The notes below the pieces were generated by a model. It saw only the letters and a program-made list of their open reading frames with translations, ran no database searches and had not been told where the DNA came from. A DNA stretch of 7,210 nucleotides from an uncultured Bacteroidota bacterium. Its GTDB lineage: Bacteria; Bacteroidota; Bacteroidia; Chitinophagales; Saprospiraceae. The DNA is taken from the NCBI GenBank assembly GCA_937926185.1, contig CALEYM010000686.1, positions 1 through 7,210 of the forward strand. Direction: 5' to 3'. Both the position numbers and the translations under genes were made by a program. Positions 1 to 5,322 of the stretch are shown here, in pieces. How positions within the stretch are numbered: position 1 is the stretch's first letter; each line of letters begins with the position of its first letter.

Positions 1-547
1 GATCGACGCCTGCCTCGTCGAACGCGTCGAGGATGGGCCGCCAGCGGGCTGCCAGTTCTTTAAAGGCGGCGTCTACCAGTCCTTTCGGGCGCTGTGGCCA
101 GGGGTAAACGGTGTGCCAGATGAGCGCGCCGGAGAAGGTGACATGGGCGTTCAGGCCGAGGTTTCGGCTGGCTTTGGCGGCGTTTTTCAGGGTTTGTACG
201 GCCCATTCGGTGCGGGCTTTCGGGTTTCCGTGCAGTTGCGTCGGGGCGAAAGCGTCGAACATCAGGTCGTAGGCCGGATGTACGGCTACCAGCTGGCCCT
301 GGAGGTGGGTGCTCAGTTCGGTAATCGTCACGCCGCAGGCTTCTATCCGCCCACGCAGCTCGTCGCAATAGGTTTTGCTTTCGGCGGCTTTTTCGAGGTC
401 GATCAGGCGGCTGTCCCAGGTGGGGATTTGCACGCCCGCGTAGCCGAGCGAAGCCGCCCAGCGGCACACGCTTTCCAGGGCGTTGAAGGGGGCGCTGTCG
501 CCCATAAACTGGGCCAGAAAAATGGCCGGGCCTTTGATTGTTGTCAT
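1..547 (-). CDS. Sugar phosphate isomerase/epimerase family protein (N-terminal 182 residues, runs off left edge)
   Basis: Reading from ATG at 547-545 the frame stays open to base 1. It starts MTTIKGPAIFLAQFMGD and continues through SLGYAGVQIPTWDSRLID (about residues 33-50), ITELSTHLQGQLVAVHP (about 76-92) and SGALIWHTVYPWPQRP (about 137-152). This is the pattern of the xylose isomerase-like TIM-barrel superfamily (AP endonuclease 2 fold): alternating beta strands and helices, with conserved His and Trp in strand ends where these enzymes bind a metal and sugar. Related full-length proteins are about 350 residues, so roughly half is missing. The substrate cannot be read from the sequence; sugar or inositol catabolism is typical of the family. 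The ATG is the natural start because the protein begins directly with the first strand. There is no signal peptide, so a cytoplasmic location is likely. It lies behind scpA on the same strand with a 148-bp gap that contains a repeat, so it is probably a separate transcript. Confidence 0.85.
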   Translation of the reverse strand, partial: MTTIKGPAIFLAQFMGDSAPFNALESVCRWAASLGYAGVQIPTWDSRLIDLEKAAESKTYCDELRGRIEACGVTITELSTHLQGQLVAVHPAYDLMFDAFAPTQLHGNPKARTEWAVQTLKNAAKASRNLGLNAHVTFSGALIWHTVYPWPQRPKGLVDAAFKELAARWRPILDAFDEAGVD

Positions 548-610
548 GGTAATATGGTTGGTGGACTAAAAGGTAAACTTTTTCGATAGAATGCACGTCA
601 ACCATGTGGG

Positions 611-641
611 CAAATTTCGCAATAAATCAGGGAATATCCAA
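611..641 (-). promoter_or_regulatory. Possible Bacteroidota promoter for the isomerase/epimerase gene
   Basis: On the minus strand, TTG (641-639) is followed after 20 bases by GAAATTTG (618-611). This differs by one base from the Bacteroidota -7 box TAnnTTTG, and the spacing is right for the -33/-7 pair. It would give a leader of about 55-60 nt before the ATG at 547. The mismatch falls on the first base of the box, so the call is tentative. Confidence 0.3.
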
Positions 642-660
642 TAAACTTCCCAAACCTCTA

Positions 661-707
661 AACCCTCATAAACCTTCATAAACCCTCATAAACCCTCATA
701 AACCCTC
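661..707. repeat. 10-bp tandem repeat (AACCCTCATA, 4.7 copies) overlapping the scpA stop codon
   Basis: Four head-to-tail copies of AACCCTCATA lie at 661-700. The second has one change (AACCTTCATA), and a partial fifth copy, AACCCTC, lies at 701-707. On the scpA strand the unit reads TATGAGGGTT, and the copy at 691-700 supplies the scpA stop codon TGA (698-696). Because the period is 10, the TGA triplets at 696, 686, 676 and 666 fall in all three frames, so no readthrough can pass the array. There are no spacers and no dyad, so it is neither a CRISPR nor a terminator hairpin. It probably arose by slippage. Confidence 0.9.
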
Positions 708-1451
708 CCCCTCCGGCAGCGTCAGCCAGAAATTGTTCATGCCTTCGCCCTGAATGAGCGTCACTTCCTGGGCGTTGAGCAGTTCGAGCAGGGCCAAAAA
801 GGTAACGATGGCGTGTATGCGGTTTTCGAGTGCCAGGAAAATTTCTTCAAAAGAGGTTTGTACGCCGCGTTGCAGCTTGCTTTGTACATATTCGCGCTGC
901 CCCTGTATGGTGTAATTGTAGTTGTACACCGTGTGCACCCGTTTGGCCTTTTTATCTTCCTCGAAACGGGCCAGCATCCGTTCGAACACGCGCAGGAGTT
1001 TGTATAGCGTGACGCTTTCCATTTCGGCGTCGGCGAGGGCGTGTTCGGCCAGTTTGCGCAGCTCGATGGAGGCAAAGCCGCGCGGGTTCATAAACGCCCG
1101 CACCTCTTCGAGGCGGCGCAGATCTTCCAGCACGCTTTTGTACCGTTTGTATTCGATCAGGCGCTCCACCAGTTCGTGGCGCGGGTCGATCTCGTTGCCC
1201 TCATCGTCCACCTGTTTGCGCGGAAGCAACAACTTCGCTTTGATGCGCATCAGGGTGGCGGCCACCACGATAAATTCGGAGGCCAGATCGATATTCATGG
1301 CTTCCATCTGGTGCATGTAGGCCAGAAAGTCGTCTGTAATTTTGGCAATCGGTATGTTGTAAATATCCAGTTCGTCCCGCTCAATAAAGAACAGCAACAG
1401 GTCGAACGGGCCTTCGAAGACCGGGAGTTTTATGGTAAAGGTGTCGGACAT
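696..1451 (-). CDS. scpA: Segregation and condensation protein A (ScpA, kleisin)
   Basis: This is the kleisin subunit of the Smc-ScpA-ScpB condensin. It bridges the Smc heads and helps fold and separate the chromosome in the cytoplasm. The 251-residue product begins MSDTFTIKLPVFEGPFDLLL, the family hallmark. The N-terminal Smc-contacting helical domain spans about residues 8-80 (ending in MRIKAKLLLPR). A charged middle section follows, and a C-terminal winged helix spans about 175-245 (TSFEEIFLALENRIHAIVTF). The length is normal for Bacteroidota ScpA. ATG at 1451-1449 is preceded by an A/T-rich CAAATAA with no Shine-Dalgarno, as is usual in this phylum. scpB is not adjacent, at least within this window. 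The last codons (EGEGL, stop) run into the 10-bp tandem array, so the extreme C-terminus may have been altered by repeat growth. A 9-bp array begins 10 bp upstream of the start. Confidence 0.95.
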   Translation of the reverse strand: MSDTFTIKLPVFEGPFDLLLFFIERDELDIYNIPIAKITDDFLAYMHQMEAMNIDLASEFIVVAATLMRIKAKLLLPRKQVDDEGNEIDPRHELVERLIEYKRYKSVLEDLRRLEEVRAFMNPRGFASIELRKLAEHALADAEMESVTLYKLLRVFERMLARFEEDKKAKRVHTVYNYNYTIQGQREYVQSKLQRGVQTSFEEIFLALENRIHAIVTFLALLELLNAQEVTLIQGEGMNNFWLTLPEGEGL

Positions 1452-1460
1452 TTATTTGAA

Positions 1461-1523
1461 TGTGGTCAATGTGGTCAATGTGGTCAATGTGGGCAAAGGG
1501 GGCAAAGGGGGCAAAGGGGGCAA
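1461..1523. repeat. Compound 9-bp tandem array upstream of scpA
   Basis: There are seven 9-bp units in a row: three TGTGGTCAA (1461-1487), one hybrid TGTGGGCAA (1488-1496) and three AGGGGGCAA (1497-1523). A degenerate AGGGGCGG tail follows to about 1531. The hybrid unit joins two sub-families that share the core GGNCAA. The array lies 10-72 bp before the scpA start codon, so it is in the scpA leader or promoter region. On the scpA strand it reads as pyrimidine-rich TTGCCCCCT and TTGACCACA units. Copy-number change would alter leader length in 9-nt steps. Confidence 0.9.
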
Positions 1524-1550
1524 AGGGGCGGTAGCCGTTTAGGGGGAGGG

Positions 1551-1558
1551 CAAAAGTA
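1551..1558 (-). promoter_or_regulatory. Possible -7 box for scpA
   Basis: On the minus strand bases 1558-1551 read TACTTTTG, an exact match to the Bacteroidota -7 consensus TAnnTTTG. No TTTG or TTG lies at the right distance upstream, so only half a promoter is visible. If used, transcription would start near 1545 and the whole 9-bp tandem array would lie in the scpA 5' leader (about 95 nt). Confidence 0.3.
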
Positions 1559-1615
1559 TTCAAAAAGGGTCACTTAAGCCTGCCTGTTTTCGTATTTTCG
1601 CCGCAAATACGTTTG

Positions 1616-2323
1616 ATGCCGGTCTTATATCTTATTCCTGTGCCCATTGCCGAAAACGCCCTGCACACCCTGCCCCCGTATGTGCAGGATATAGCCCGGC
1701 GACTCGACGTGTTTATCGTGGAGCGGGCCAAAACGGCCCGGCATTTTATTAAAAGCCTGGGTCCGGAAAAGGCGATCCAGGAGATGGTATTTACTGAAAT
1801 ACCGGAACATACACATGCCGGGACAGCCGAAAAAACCTTTCTGGAAGCTGTTTCAGCCGGCAAGGACGTGGGCCTGCTTTCCGAGGCTGGCTGCCCCGGC
1901 GTGGCCGATCCGGGCGCCGGTATCGTAGCCCTGGCCCACCGGGAAGGAGTTCGGGTGATACCCCTCGTGGGGCCTTCTTCCCTGCTGCTGGCCCTGATGG
2001 CCTCCGGCATGAACGGCCAGCGATTTATTTTTCACGGTTACCTATCCCCCAAACGCCCCGAACTGGCCCGCGACCTGCGCCGGCTCGAACAACTGGCCCG
2101 CCAGCAGGACCAAACCCAACTGTTCATCGAAACGCCCTACCGGGGCCAGATGGTGCTGGAAGTGGCCCTGGAAACCCTGCAGGCCGACACCGTTTTTGGT
2201 GTGGCGCAGGATTTAACGGGCCCCGGCGAAATGATCCGCAGTTTGCCGCTGCGGGAATGGCGGAAAGCAGGGAAAGTGGAACTGGCCAAAGCGCCGGCCG
2301 TTTTTCTCGTGGGGAAAAACTAA
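1616..2323 (+). CDS. Short SAM-dependent methyltransferase of the tetrapyrrole methylase / RsmI superfamily
   Basis: This 235-residue protein has the two-domain tetrapyrrole methylase fold. The N-terminus MPVLYLIPVPI corresponds to the RsmI start (LYVVPTPIGN). SEAGCPGVADPG (89-100) and VGPSSLLLALMASG (118-131) are the SAM-binding and substrate-cleft motifs. GYLSPKR (141-147) and FIETPYR (170-176) correspond to RsmI's GFLP and FESPHR segments. True RsmI, which 2'-O-methylates C1402 of 16S rRNA, is about 280 residues with a small C-terminal domain; this protein lacks it and ends at VFLVGKN. Bacteroidota carry a short RsmI-like paralogue of this kind, and its target is not known to me, so I do not assign rsmI. 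ATG at 1616 is preferred over the TTG just before it (1613). The gene is divergent from scpA, with a 164-bp shared spacer. Confidence 0.85.
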   Translation: MPVLYLIPVPIAENALHTLPPYVQDIARRLDVFIVERAKTARHFIKSLGPEKAIQEMVFTEIPEHTHAGTAEKTFLEAVSAGKDVGLLSEAGCPGVADPGAGIVALAHREGVRVIPLVGPSSLLLALMASGMNGQRFIFHGYLSPKRPELARDLRRLEQLARQQDQTQLFIETPYRGQMVLEVALETLQADTVFGVAQDLTGPGEMIRSLPLREWRKAGKVELAKAPAVFLVGKN

Positions 2324-2382
2324 CTTTTTTACCGCGGGCAATGCCGCCTCAAAATAATTTTAAAAAAATTTTAGCCTGCCTC

Positions 2383-2414
2383 TTGACAATCTGAAAATTC
2401 TTCTGATATATTTG
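2383..2414 (+). promoter_or_regulatory. Promoter of the marR-family gene
   Basis: TTG at 2383-2385 (within CTTGACA) is followed after 21 bases by TATATTTG at 2407-2414, an exact match to the -7 box TAnnTTTG. Transcription should begin near 2420, immediately in front of the palindrome at 2426-2439. The leader would then be only about 20 nt to the ATG at 2438. A possible GTG start at 2414 is the last G of this box, so it cannot be the translation start if this promoter is used. Confidence 0.7.
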
Positions 2415-2425
2415 TGACATCAAAT

Positions 2426-2439
2426 ATTGATATATCAAT
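2426..2439. promoter_or_regulatory. Perfect palindrome, probable MarR autoregulatory operator
   Basis: ATTGATATATCAAT is a perfect 14-bp inverted repeat placed just downstream of the predicted transcription start and overlapping the first two bases of the marR start codon. A MarR dimer bound here would block its own transcription, which is the usual negative autoregulation of the family. A 17-base match with two differences lies in front of the next gene at 2920-2936. That binding is by the adjacent regulator is inferred. Confidence 0.7.
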
Positions 2440-2899
2440 GAAATCGAACGAACAGTTGAATAACGTGGTGAACTTTTTATTGGAACAGACGGTGCGTCAG
2501 ATGCGCGGCTACGCCCAGCGACAGTTAGATACCTTGCAGGCTGGAATAACGGTTGACCAGTGGGTAGTGCTGAAGATCATAGACGAACGCGACAAAATTT
2601 CCCAGGTCGAATTGGCCCAGGTAGCGCATAAGGACACCGCCTCCATTACCCGCATACTGGACCTGCTGCAGAAAAAGGGCCTGATCCAACGCATCGACGA
2701 CGAACACGATCGCCGGAAATACCTGATCTCGCTTACCGGGGCAGGCAAGGCATTCGTAAAACTTCATCTGCCTTTTATAAATGGCATACGCGAGCAAATC
2801 GTACAGGGGCTTTCAAAAGAAGAAATCAAAACCTTGAAAGATATTCTTGAAAAGATCCGGCAAAATGTGGCTCAGGGCGACCCCGATGTATTTCCATAA
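2438..2899 (+). CDS. MarR-family transcriptional regulator
   Basis: This 153-residue dimeric winged-helix DNA-binding protein has N-terminal dimerisation helices at about 5-35, a wHTH core at about 38-105 (ITVDQWVVLKIIDERDKISQ, then ELAQVAHKDTASITRILDLL with the recognition helix near 64-79) and a wing containing the family signature DDEHDRRKYLISLT (87-100). C-terminal dimerisation helices span 105-145. MarR proteins usually repress themselves and a nearby gene and are released by small phenolic ligands, oxidants or stress. The ligand cannot be told from the sequence, and no Cys is present in the product, which argues against a thiol-oxidation sensor of the OhrR type. I chose ATG 2438 because the upstream in-frame GTG (2414) is part of the promoter -7 box. 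The next gene lies 76 bp downstream behind a second copy of the palindrome. Confidence 0.93.
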   Translation: MKSNEQLNNVVNFLLEQTVRQMRGYAQRQLDTLQAGITVDQWVVLKIIDERDKISQVELAQVAHKDTASITRILDLLQKKGLIQRIDDEHDRRKYLISLTGAGKAFVKLHLPFINGIREQIVQGLSKEEIKTLKDILEKIRQNVAQGDPDVFP

Positions 2900-2920
2900 G
2901 CCATTTTTTTTGGCTAATTT

Positions 2921-2952
2921 ATTGATAAATCAATCATATAAATATCAATCAT
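2921..2952. promoter_or_regulatory. Second MarR-type operator plus extra half-site upstream of the NTF2-like gene
   Basis: ATTGATAAATCAAT at 2921-2934 has perfect 6-bp arms (ATTGAT/ATCAAT) around a central AA. Over 17 bases it matches the site overlapping the marR start at 15 positions. A further copy of the right half, ATCAATCAT, occurs at 2944-2952, 15 bp after the first (2929-2937), so three half-sites lie in tandem within the 76-bp spacer. A TTTG sits at 2909-2912, but no clean TAnnTTTG follows, so the promoter itself is not firmly located. Confidence 0.6.
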
Positions 2953-2975
2953 TTCACAATCAAAATTTTTAAGCA

Positions 2976-3491
2976 ATGAAAACGCAACTTTTTTTCCTCG
3001 CGCTCCTGTTGGTTGGAGCAACTGCCTACACGCAATTGAGCAGCCCGTCAACTACCGCTATTGGCGGCTGGGGCTCCGCGGAAGCCGGCATTGGGCAGGC
3101 GCCTGCTCCCTTGTCCGACCGGGAACTGATCGAAGACGCCATTAAACGTTTTATGCGCGGCGGCGATGAATCGGACCCCGATGCGCTCCAGGCAGTGTTG
3201 CACGACCAGTTCCGCGTCGTGGTGAACCAGGGTGTGCTGGGCGGCGATGCTTTGCGCACCGTGGACAAAACCACTTATTTGAGTATGATCAGCGCCAAAA
3301 AATGGGGCGGCGTCCCGCGAACCGTCAACATCGTATCCATCTCCATTGCCGGCACAATTGCCGCTGCCGAGGTCCAAACGAGCAGTGTGCGGTCCGACAT
3401 GACCTCTTTCCTGCATTTTGTAAAGGAGAAGGACGGTCAATGGCTCGTAGTGGGCGATACGCCATTCCCCGTGGCGAAAAAAGCCAGGTGA
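2976..3491 (+). CDS. Exported NTF2-like / putative lumazine-binding-like protein
   Basis: The product has 171 residues. MKTQLFFLALLLVGATAYTQ is a typical signal peptide (cleavage probably near residues 17-20), followed by a Ser/Gly/Ala-rich linker to about residue 46. Residues 47-165 resemble the Lumazine_bd_2 branch of the NTF2/SnoaL fold: an N-terminal helix with DRELIEDAIKRFMRGG, then PDALQAVLHDQFRVVV, a middle TVDKTTYLSMIS helix and closing strands FLHFVKEKDGQWLVVGDTPF. These cone-shaped proteins bind small molecules or act as enzymes; nothing here fixes a ligand. The neighbouring MarR gene and its matched operator suggest that expression is controlled by that regulator, perhaps in response to a small molecule. 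Export implies a periplasmic location. ATG 2976 is the only start that yields the signal peptide. A large inverted repeat follows. Confidence 0.75.
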   Translation: MKTQLFFLALLLVGATAYTQLSSPSTTAIGGWGSAEAGIGQAPAPLSDRELIEDAIKRFMRGGDESDPDALQAVLHDQFRVVVNQGVLGGDALRTVDKTTYLSMISAKKWGGVPRTVNIVSISIAGTIAAAEVQTSSVRSDMTSFLHFVKEKDGQWLVVGDTPFPVAKKAR

Positions 3492-3522
3492 CATAGCGCC
3501 CGACAGCGGCCTCCTGAATGCA

Positions 3523-3586
3523 GACGGGATCAACGGGATGTGCAAGATCGTTATTTCAGTATCTGATGCATCCTGTCGATCCCGTC
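3523..3586. terminator. Long inverted repeat, possible terminator or interspersed palindromic element
   Basis: The left arm GACGGGATCAACGGGATG (3523-3540) pairs with the right arm CATCCTGTCGATCCCGTC (3569-3586): 16 of 18 positions are complementary, and one of the remaining two is a G-T wobble. The 28-base loop holds a further AGAT/ATCT pair (3545-3548 and 3561-3564). A T-rich run GTTTATTTTT follows (3589-3598), as expected for an intrinsic terminator behind the NTF2-like gene. The arms are longer and the loop larger than in most terminators, so it may instead be a dispersed palindromic element that also ends transcription. Confidence 0.6.
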
Positions 3587-3638
3587 CGTTTATTTTTAAC
3601 AGGTGACGGCTATGAGCTGAAAATAAGACAAAAAATCA

Positions 3639-3668
3639 TTTGTAAAAAACAAAATGTTTATATTTTTG
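3639..3668 (+). promoter_or_regulatory. Promoter of the DUF2911 gene
   Basis: TTTG at 3639-3642 and TATTTTTG at 3661-3668 are exact matches to the Bacteroidota -33 and -7 boxes, separated by 18 bases. The predicted start near 3674 gives a leader of about 33 nt to ATG 3707. The position just after the inverted repeat supports an independent transcription unit. pxpB and pxpC may be read from it as well. Confidence 0.7.
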
Positions 3669-3706
3669 GGCGACTATTCCATTCACTTTCACATAACCAT
3701 AAAATT

Positions 3707-4603
3707 ATGCCGCGACACTTGTTCAACACACCCCGTCCTAACCCGAAACCCGCCAACCTTCCAACCCGAAACTTTCTAACCCTGCTGTTCACGCTGCTCG
3801 CCGCCGGTCTGTTTGCTCAGATACGCACCCCGGCGCCCAGCCCGCTTGCCACCTTATCGCAACCGGTCGGCCTGGCCAAGATCAGTATCGAATACAGCCG
3901 CCCCTCGGTGAAAGGCCGTAAAATTTTCGGCGAGCTGGTACCTTACAACAAAGTGTGGCGCACCGGCGCCAACCGGATCACCACGATCAGTTTCGACCAG
4001 GAAGTGCGGCTGAACGGCCAGAGAATTCCTGCCGGCAGCTATGGCTGGTACAGCTTTCCGGGCGAAAACTTCTGGCAAATCGCGCTGAACCGCGACGACA
4101 AGCAATGGGGCGCCTACGCCTACGATGCCGCCAAAGACGTGCTGCGCCTGACCCTCAAGCCGGAAAAACTCGCCCAAAAGGTAGAACACCTCACCATTGA
4201 AATCGACAATTTTACGCCCACCGCCGCCGACGTGGCGCTGAGTTGGGAAAACACTGCCGTGCGCTTCCGCGTCGAACATGACCCGCACGAACAGATCATG
4301 GCCGCCATCAAAACCGAAACAGCCAAATCCGACGCCAACGTCGATACCTATTTTACCGCTGCCGAGTATTATTACGACCATAACCTGGACATGAACCAGG
4401 CGCTCACATGGGCCGACAAAGTGCTGGAGAACGATAAAAACTGGTGGTCGTATTACCTCCGCGCATCTATCGAGGCCAAATTGGGCCAATGCGACAAGGC
4501 TATTGCCGACGCCACCGTTGCACTGGAAGGCGCCGAAAAGGACAAGGACGATTCCTACATAAAAAAATCAAAACAAATCCTGGCGGATTGCAAAAAGAAA
4601 TAA
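3707..4603 (+). CDS. Exported DUF2911 protein with TPR-like C-terminus
   Basis: The product has 298 residues. A long n-region (about residues 1-22, with several Arg/Lys) leads to the hydrophobic FLTLLFTLLAAGLFAQ, so a signal peptide with cleavage near residue 38 is likely. Residues 45-190 match DUF2911, a family of secreted Bacteroidota proteins of unknown function: SPLATLSQPVGLAKISIEYS, GRKIFGELVPYNKVWRTGAN (70-89), then IPAGSYGWYSFP. Residues about 212-275 form a TPR-like helical hairpin region (FTAAEYYYDHN, ALTWADKVLENDKNWWSYYL, IEAKLGQCDKAIADATVAL) suited to protein contacts. The start is ATG 3707, just downstream of a good promoter; the frame extends further up, but that part crosses the inverted repeat and the promoter. 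Codons for residues about 8-21 are made of AACC-rich, repeat-like DNA. pxpB begins 11 bp after the stop, so co-transcription is plausible, though no functional link is known to me. Confidence 0.88.
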   Translation: MPRHLFNTPRPNPKPANLPTRNFLTLLFTLLAAGLFAQIRTPAPSPLATLSQPVGLAKISIEYSRPSVKGRKIFGELVPYNKVWRTGANRITTISFDQEVRLNGQRIPAGSYGWYSFPGENFWQIALNRDDKQWGAYAYDAAKDVLRLTLKPEKLAQKVEHLTIEIDNFTPTAADVALSWENTAVRFRVEHDPHEQIMAAIKTETAKSDANVDTYFTAAEYYYDHNLDMNQALTWADKVLENDKNWWSYYLRASIEAKLGQCDKAIADATVALEGAEKDKDDSYIKKSKQILADCKKK

Positions 4604-4614
4604 AAACTAACGGA

Positions 4615-5322
4615 ATGACTTGCCGTATTTACCCGCTCGGCGACCGCGGCCTCTGCATCGACTGGGGCAACCGCATCGACGAGCGTGTGAACCGGCAGGT
4701 GCTGGCCATTTGGGATCGCTTGCGCCGGGCTTCGCTGCCCGGCGTAAGCGACATTGTGCCGGCCTACAGTTCACTGACACTCATTTTTGAAGACAGCGCA
4801 AGGTATGCCGAAAGCACGGCGACAACACCTTTTGAAGCGCTCCGCCGGCAAGTGGAGCATTTGCTGGCCGGCCCGCCGGAAACGGAGGAAACACCCGGGC
4901 GGCAAATCCAAATCCCGGTTTGCTACGACCCCTCCCTGGCGCCCGATCTTTTGGTTCTTGCTGCCCGTGTTGGGTTGTCGGCGAGCAGGGTAATTGAATT
5001 GCATACCGCGCCCGAATACCGGGTTTATATGATTGGCTTCCTGCCTGGCTTTCCTTATATGGGAACAGTAGATGAGCGCATTGCTGCGCCGCGCCTGACC
5101 CAGCCCCGGCTCCGGGTACCTGCCGGCAGCGTGGGTGTTGCGGGCGCTCAAACGGGCATCTACCCGCACGAATCGCCCGGCGGCTGGAACCTGATCGGCC
5201 GTACGCCACTTCGGATGTTCGACGCGCGCAGCCCCGAACCCACCCTGCTGCAACCCGGCGACCGGGTGCGTTTTTTCTCCATCTCCCTACATGAGTTTGA
5301 ACAAATCCAGGCCGGGTCGTGA
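4615..5322 (+). CDS. pxpB: 5-oxoprolinase subunit B (PxpB/KipI family)
   Basis: This 235-residue protein of the allophanate-hydrolase-subunit-1-like (AHS1/KipI) family is one part of the PxpABC complex that hydrolyses 5-oxoproline (pyroglutamate) to glutamate with ATP in the cytoplasm. Family motifs are clear: YPLGDRGLCIDWG (6-18), VPAYSSLTLIFE (48-59), GFLPGFPYMG (141-150), and RVPAGSVGVAG followed by TGIYPHESPGGWNLIGRTP (167-198), the cyclophilin-like core. The length is normal. ATG 4615 follows the upstream stop by 11 bases; the open frame runs further upstream but only inside the DUF2911 gene. Its stop overlaps the pxpC start (GTGA), so the two are translationally coupled. In Bacillus the related KipI inhibits a sporulation kinase; in this phylum the metabolic role is more likely. 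Confidence 0.93.
   Translation: MTCRIYPLGDRGLCIDWGNRIDERVNRQVLAIWDRLRRASLPGVSDIVPAYSSLTLIFEDSARYAESTATTPFEALRRQVEHLLAGPPETEETPGRQIQIPVCYDPSLAPDLLVLAARVGLSASRVIELHTAPEYRVYMIGFLPGFPYMGTVDERIAAPRLTQPRLRVPAGSVGVAGAQTGIYPHESPGGWNLIGRTPLRMFDARSPEPTLLQPGDRVRFFSISLHEFEQIQAGS

Noticed and set aside
60..605. Minus-strand 181-codon open frame, and a plus-strand 158-codon frame at 113-589
   Set aside because: Both are shadows of the isomerase/epimerase gene, which fills the third minus-strand frame from 547 to the left edge with a clear family match. Their Arg/Pro/Gly-rich translations resemble nothing.
661..707. CRISPR array
   Set aside because: The units are 10 bp with no spacers; the same applies to the 9-bp array at 1461-1523. 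No cas genes are nearby.
1381..1577. Open frames translating the 9-bp array as FAP/HID repeats (minus) or GQC/GQR repeats (plus)
   Set aside because: A 9-bp period keeps any frame open and yields three-residue repeats automatically. The rest of these frames overlaps scpA out of frame.
1608..1615. TACGTTTG as a promoter -7 box for the methyltransferase
   Set aside because: It matches TAnnTTTG but directly abuts the ATG at 1616, so transcription would start inside the gene. No -33 element is present.
2334..2347. GCGG/CCGC hairpin after the methyltransferase as a terminator
   Set aside because: The stem is only 4 bp and is followed by A-rich rather than T-run sequence.
2899..2915. AGCCA/TGGCT hairpin with an all-T loop after marR as a terminator
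   Set aside because: The stem is 5 bp with the T's in the loop, so it is not a working intrinsic terminator. The region is better explained as the upstream region of the next gene.
3518..3706. N-terminal extension of the DUF2911 frame to an ATG at 3518
   Set aside because: This stretch holds the inverted repeat and an exact -33/-7 promoter, and the signal peptide begins properly from ATG 3707.
4444..4614. N-terminal extension of the pxpB frame
   Set aside because: It lies wholly inside the DUF2911 gene in another frame. PxpB homology begins at ATG 4615.
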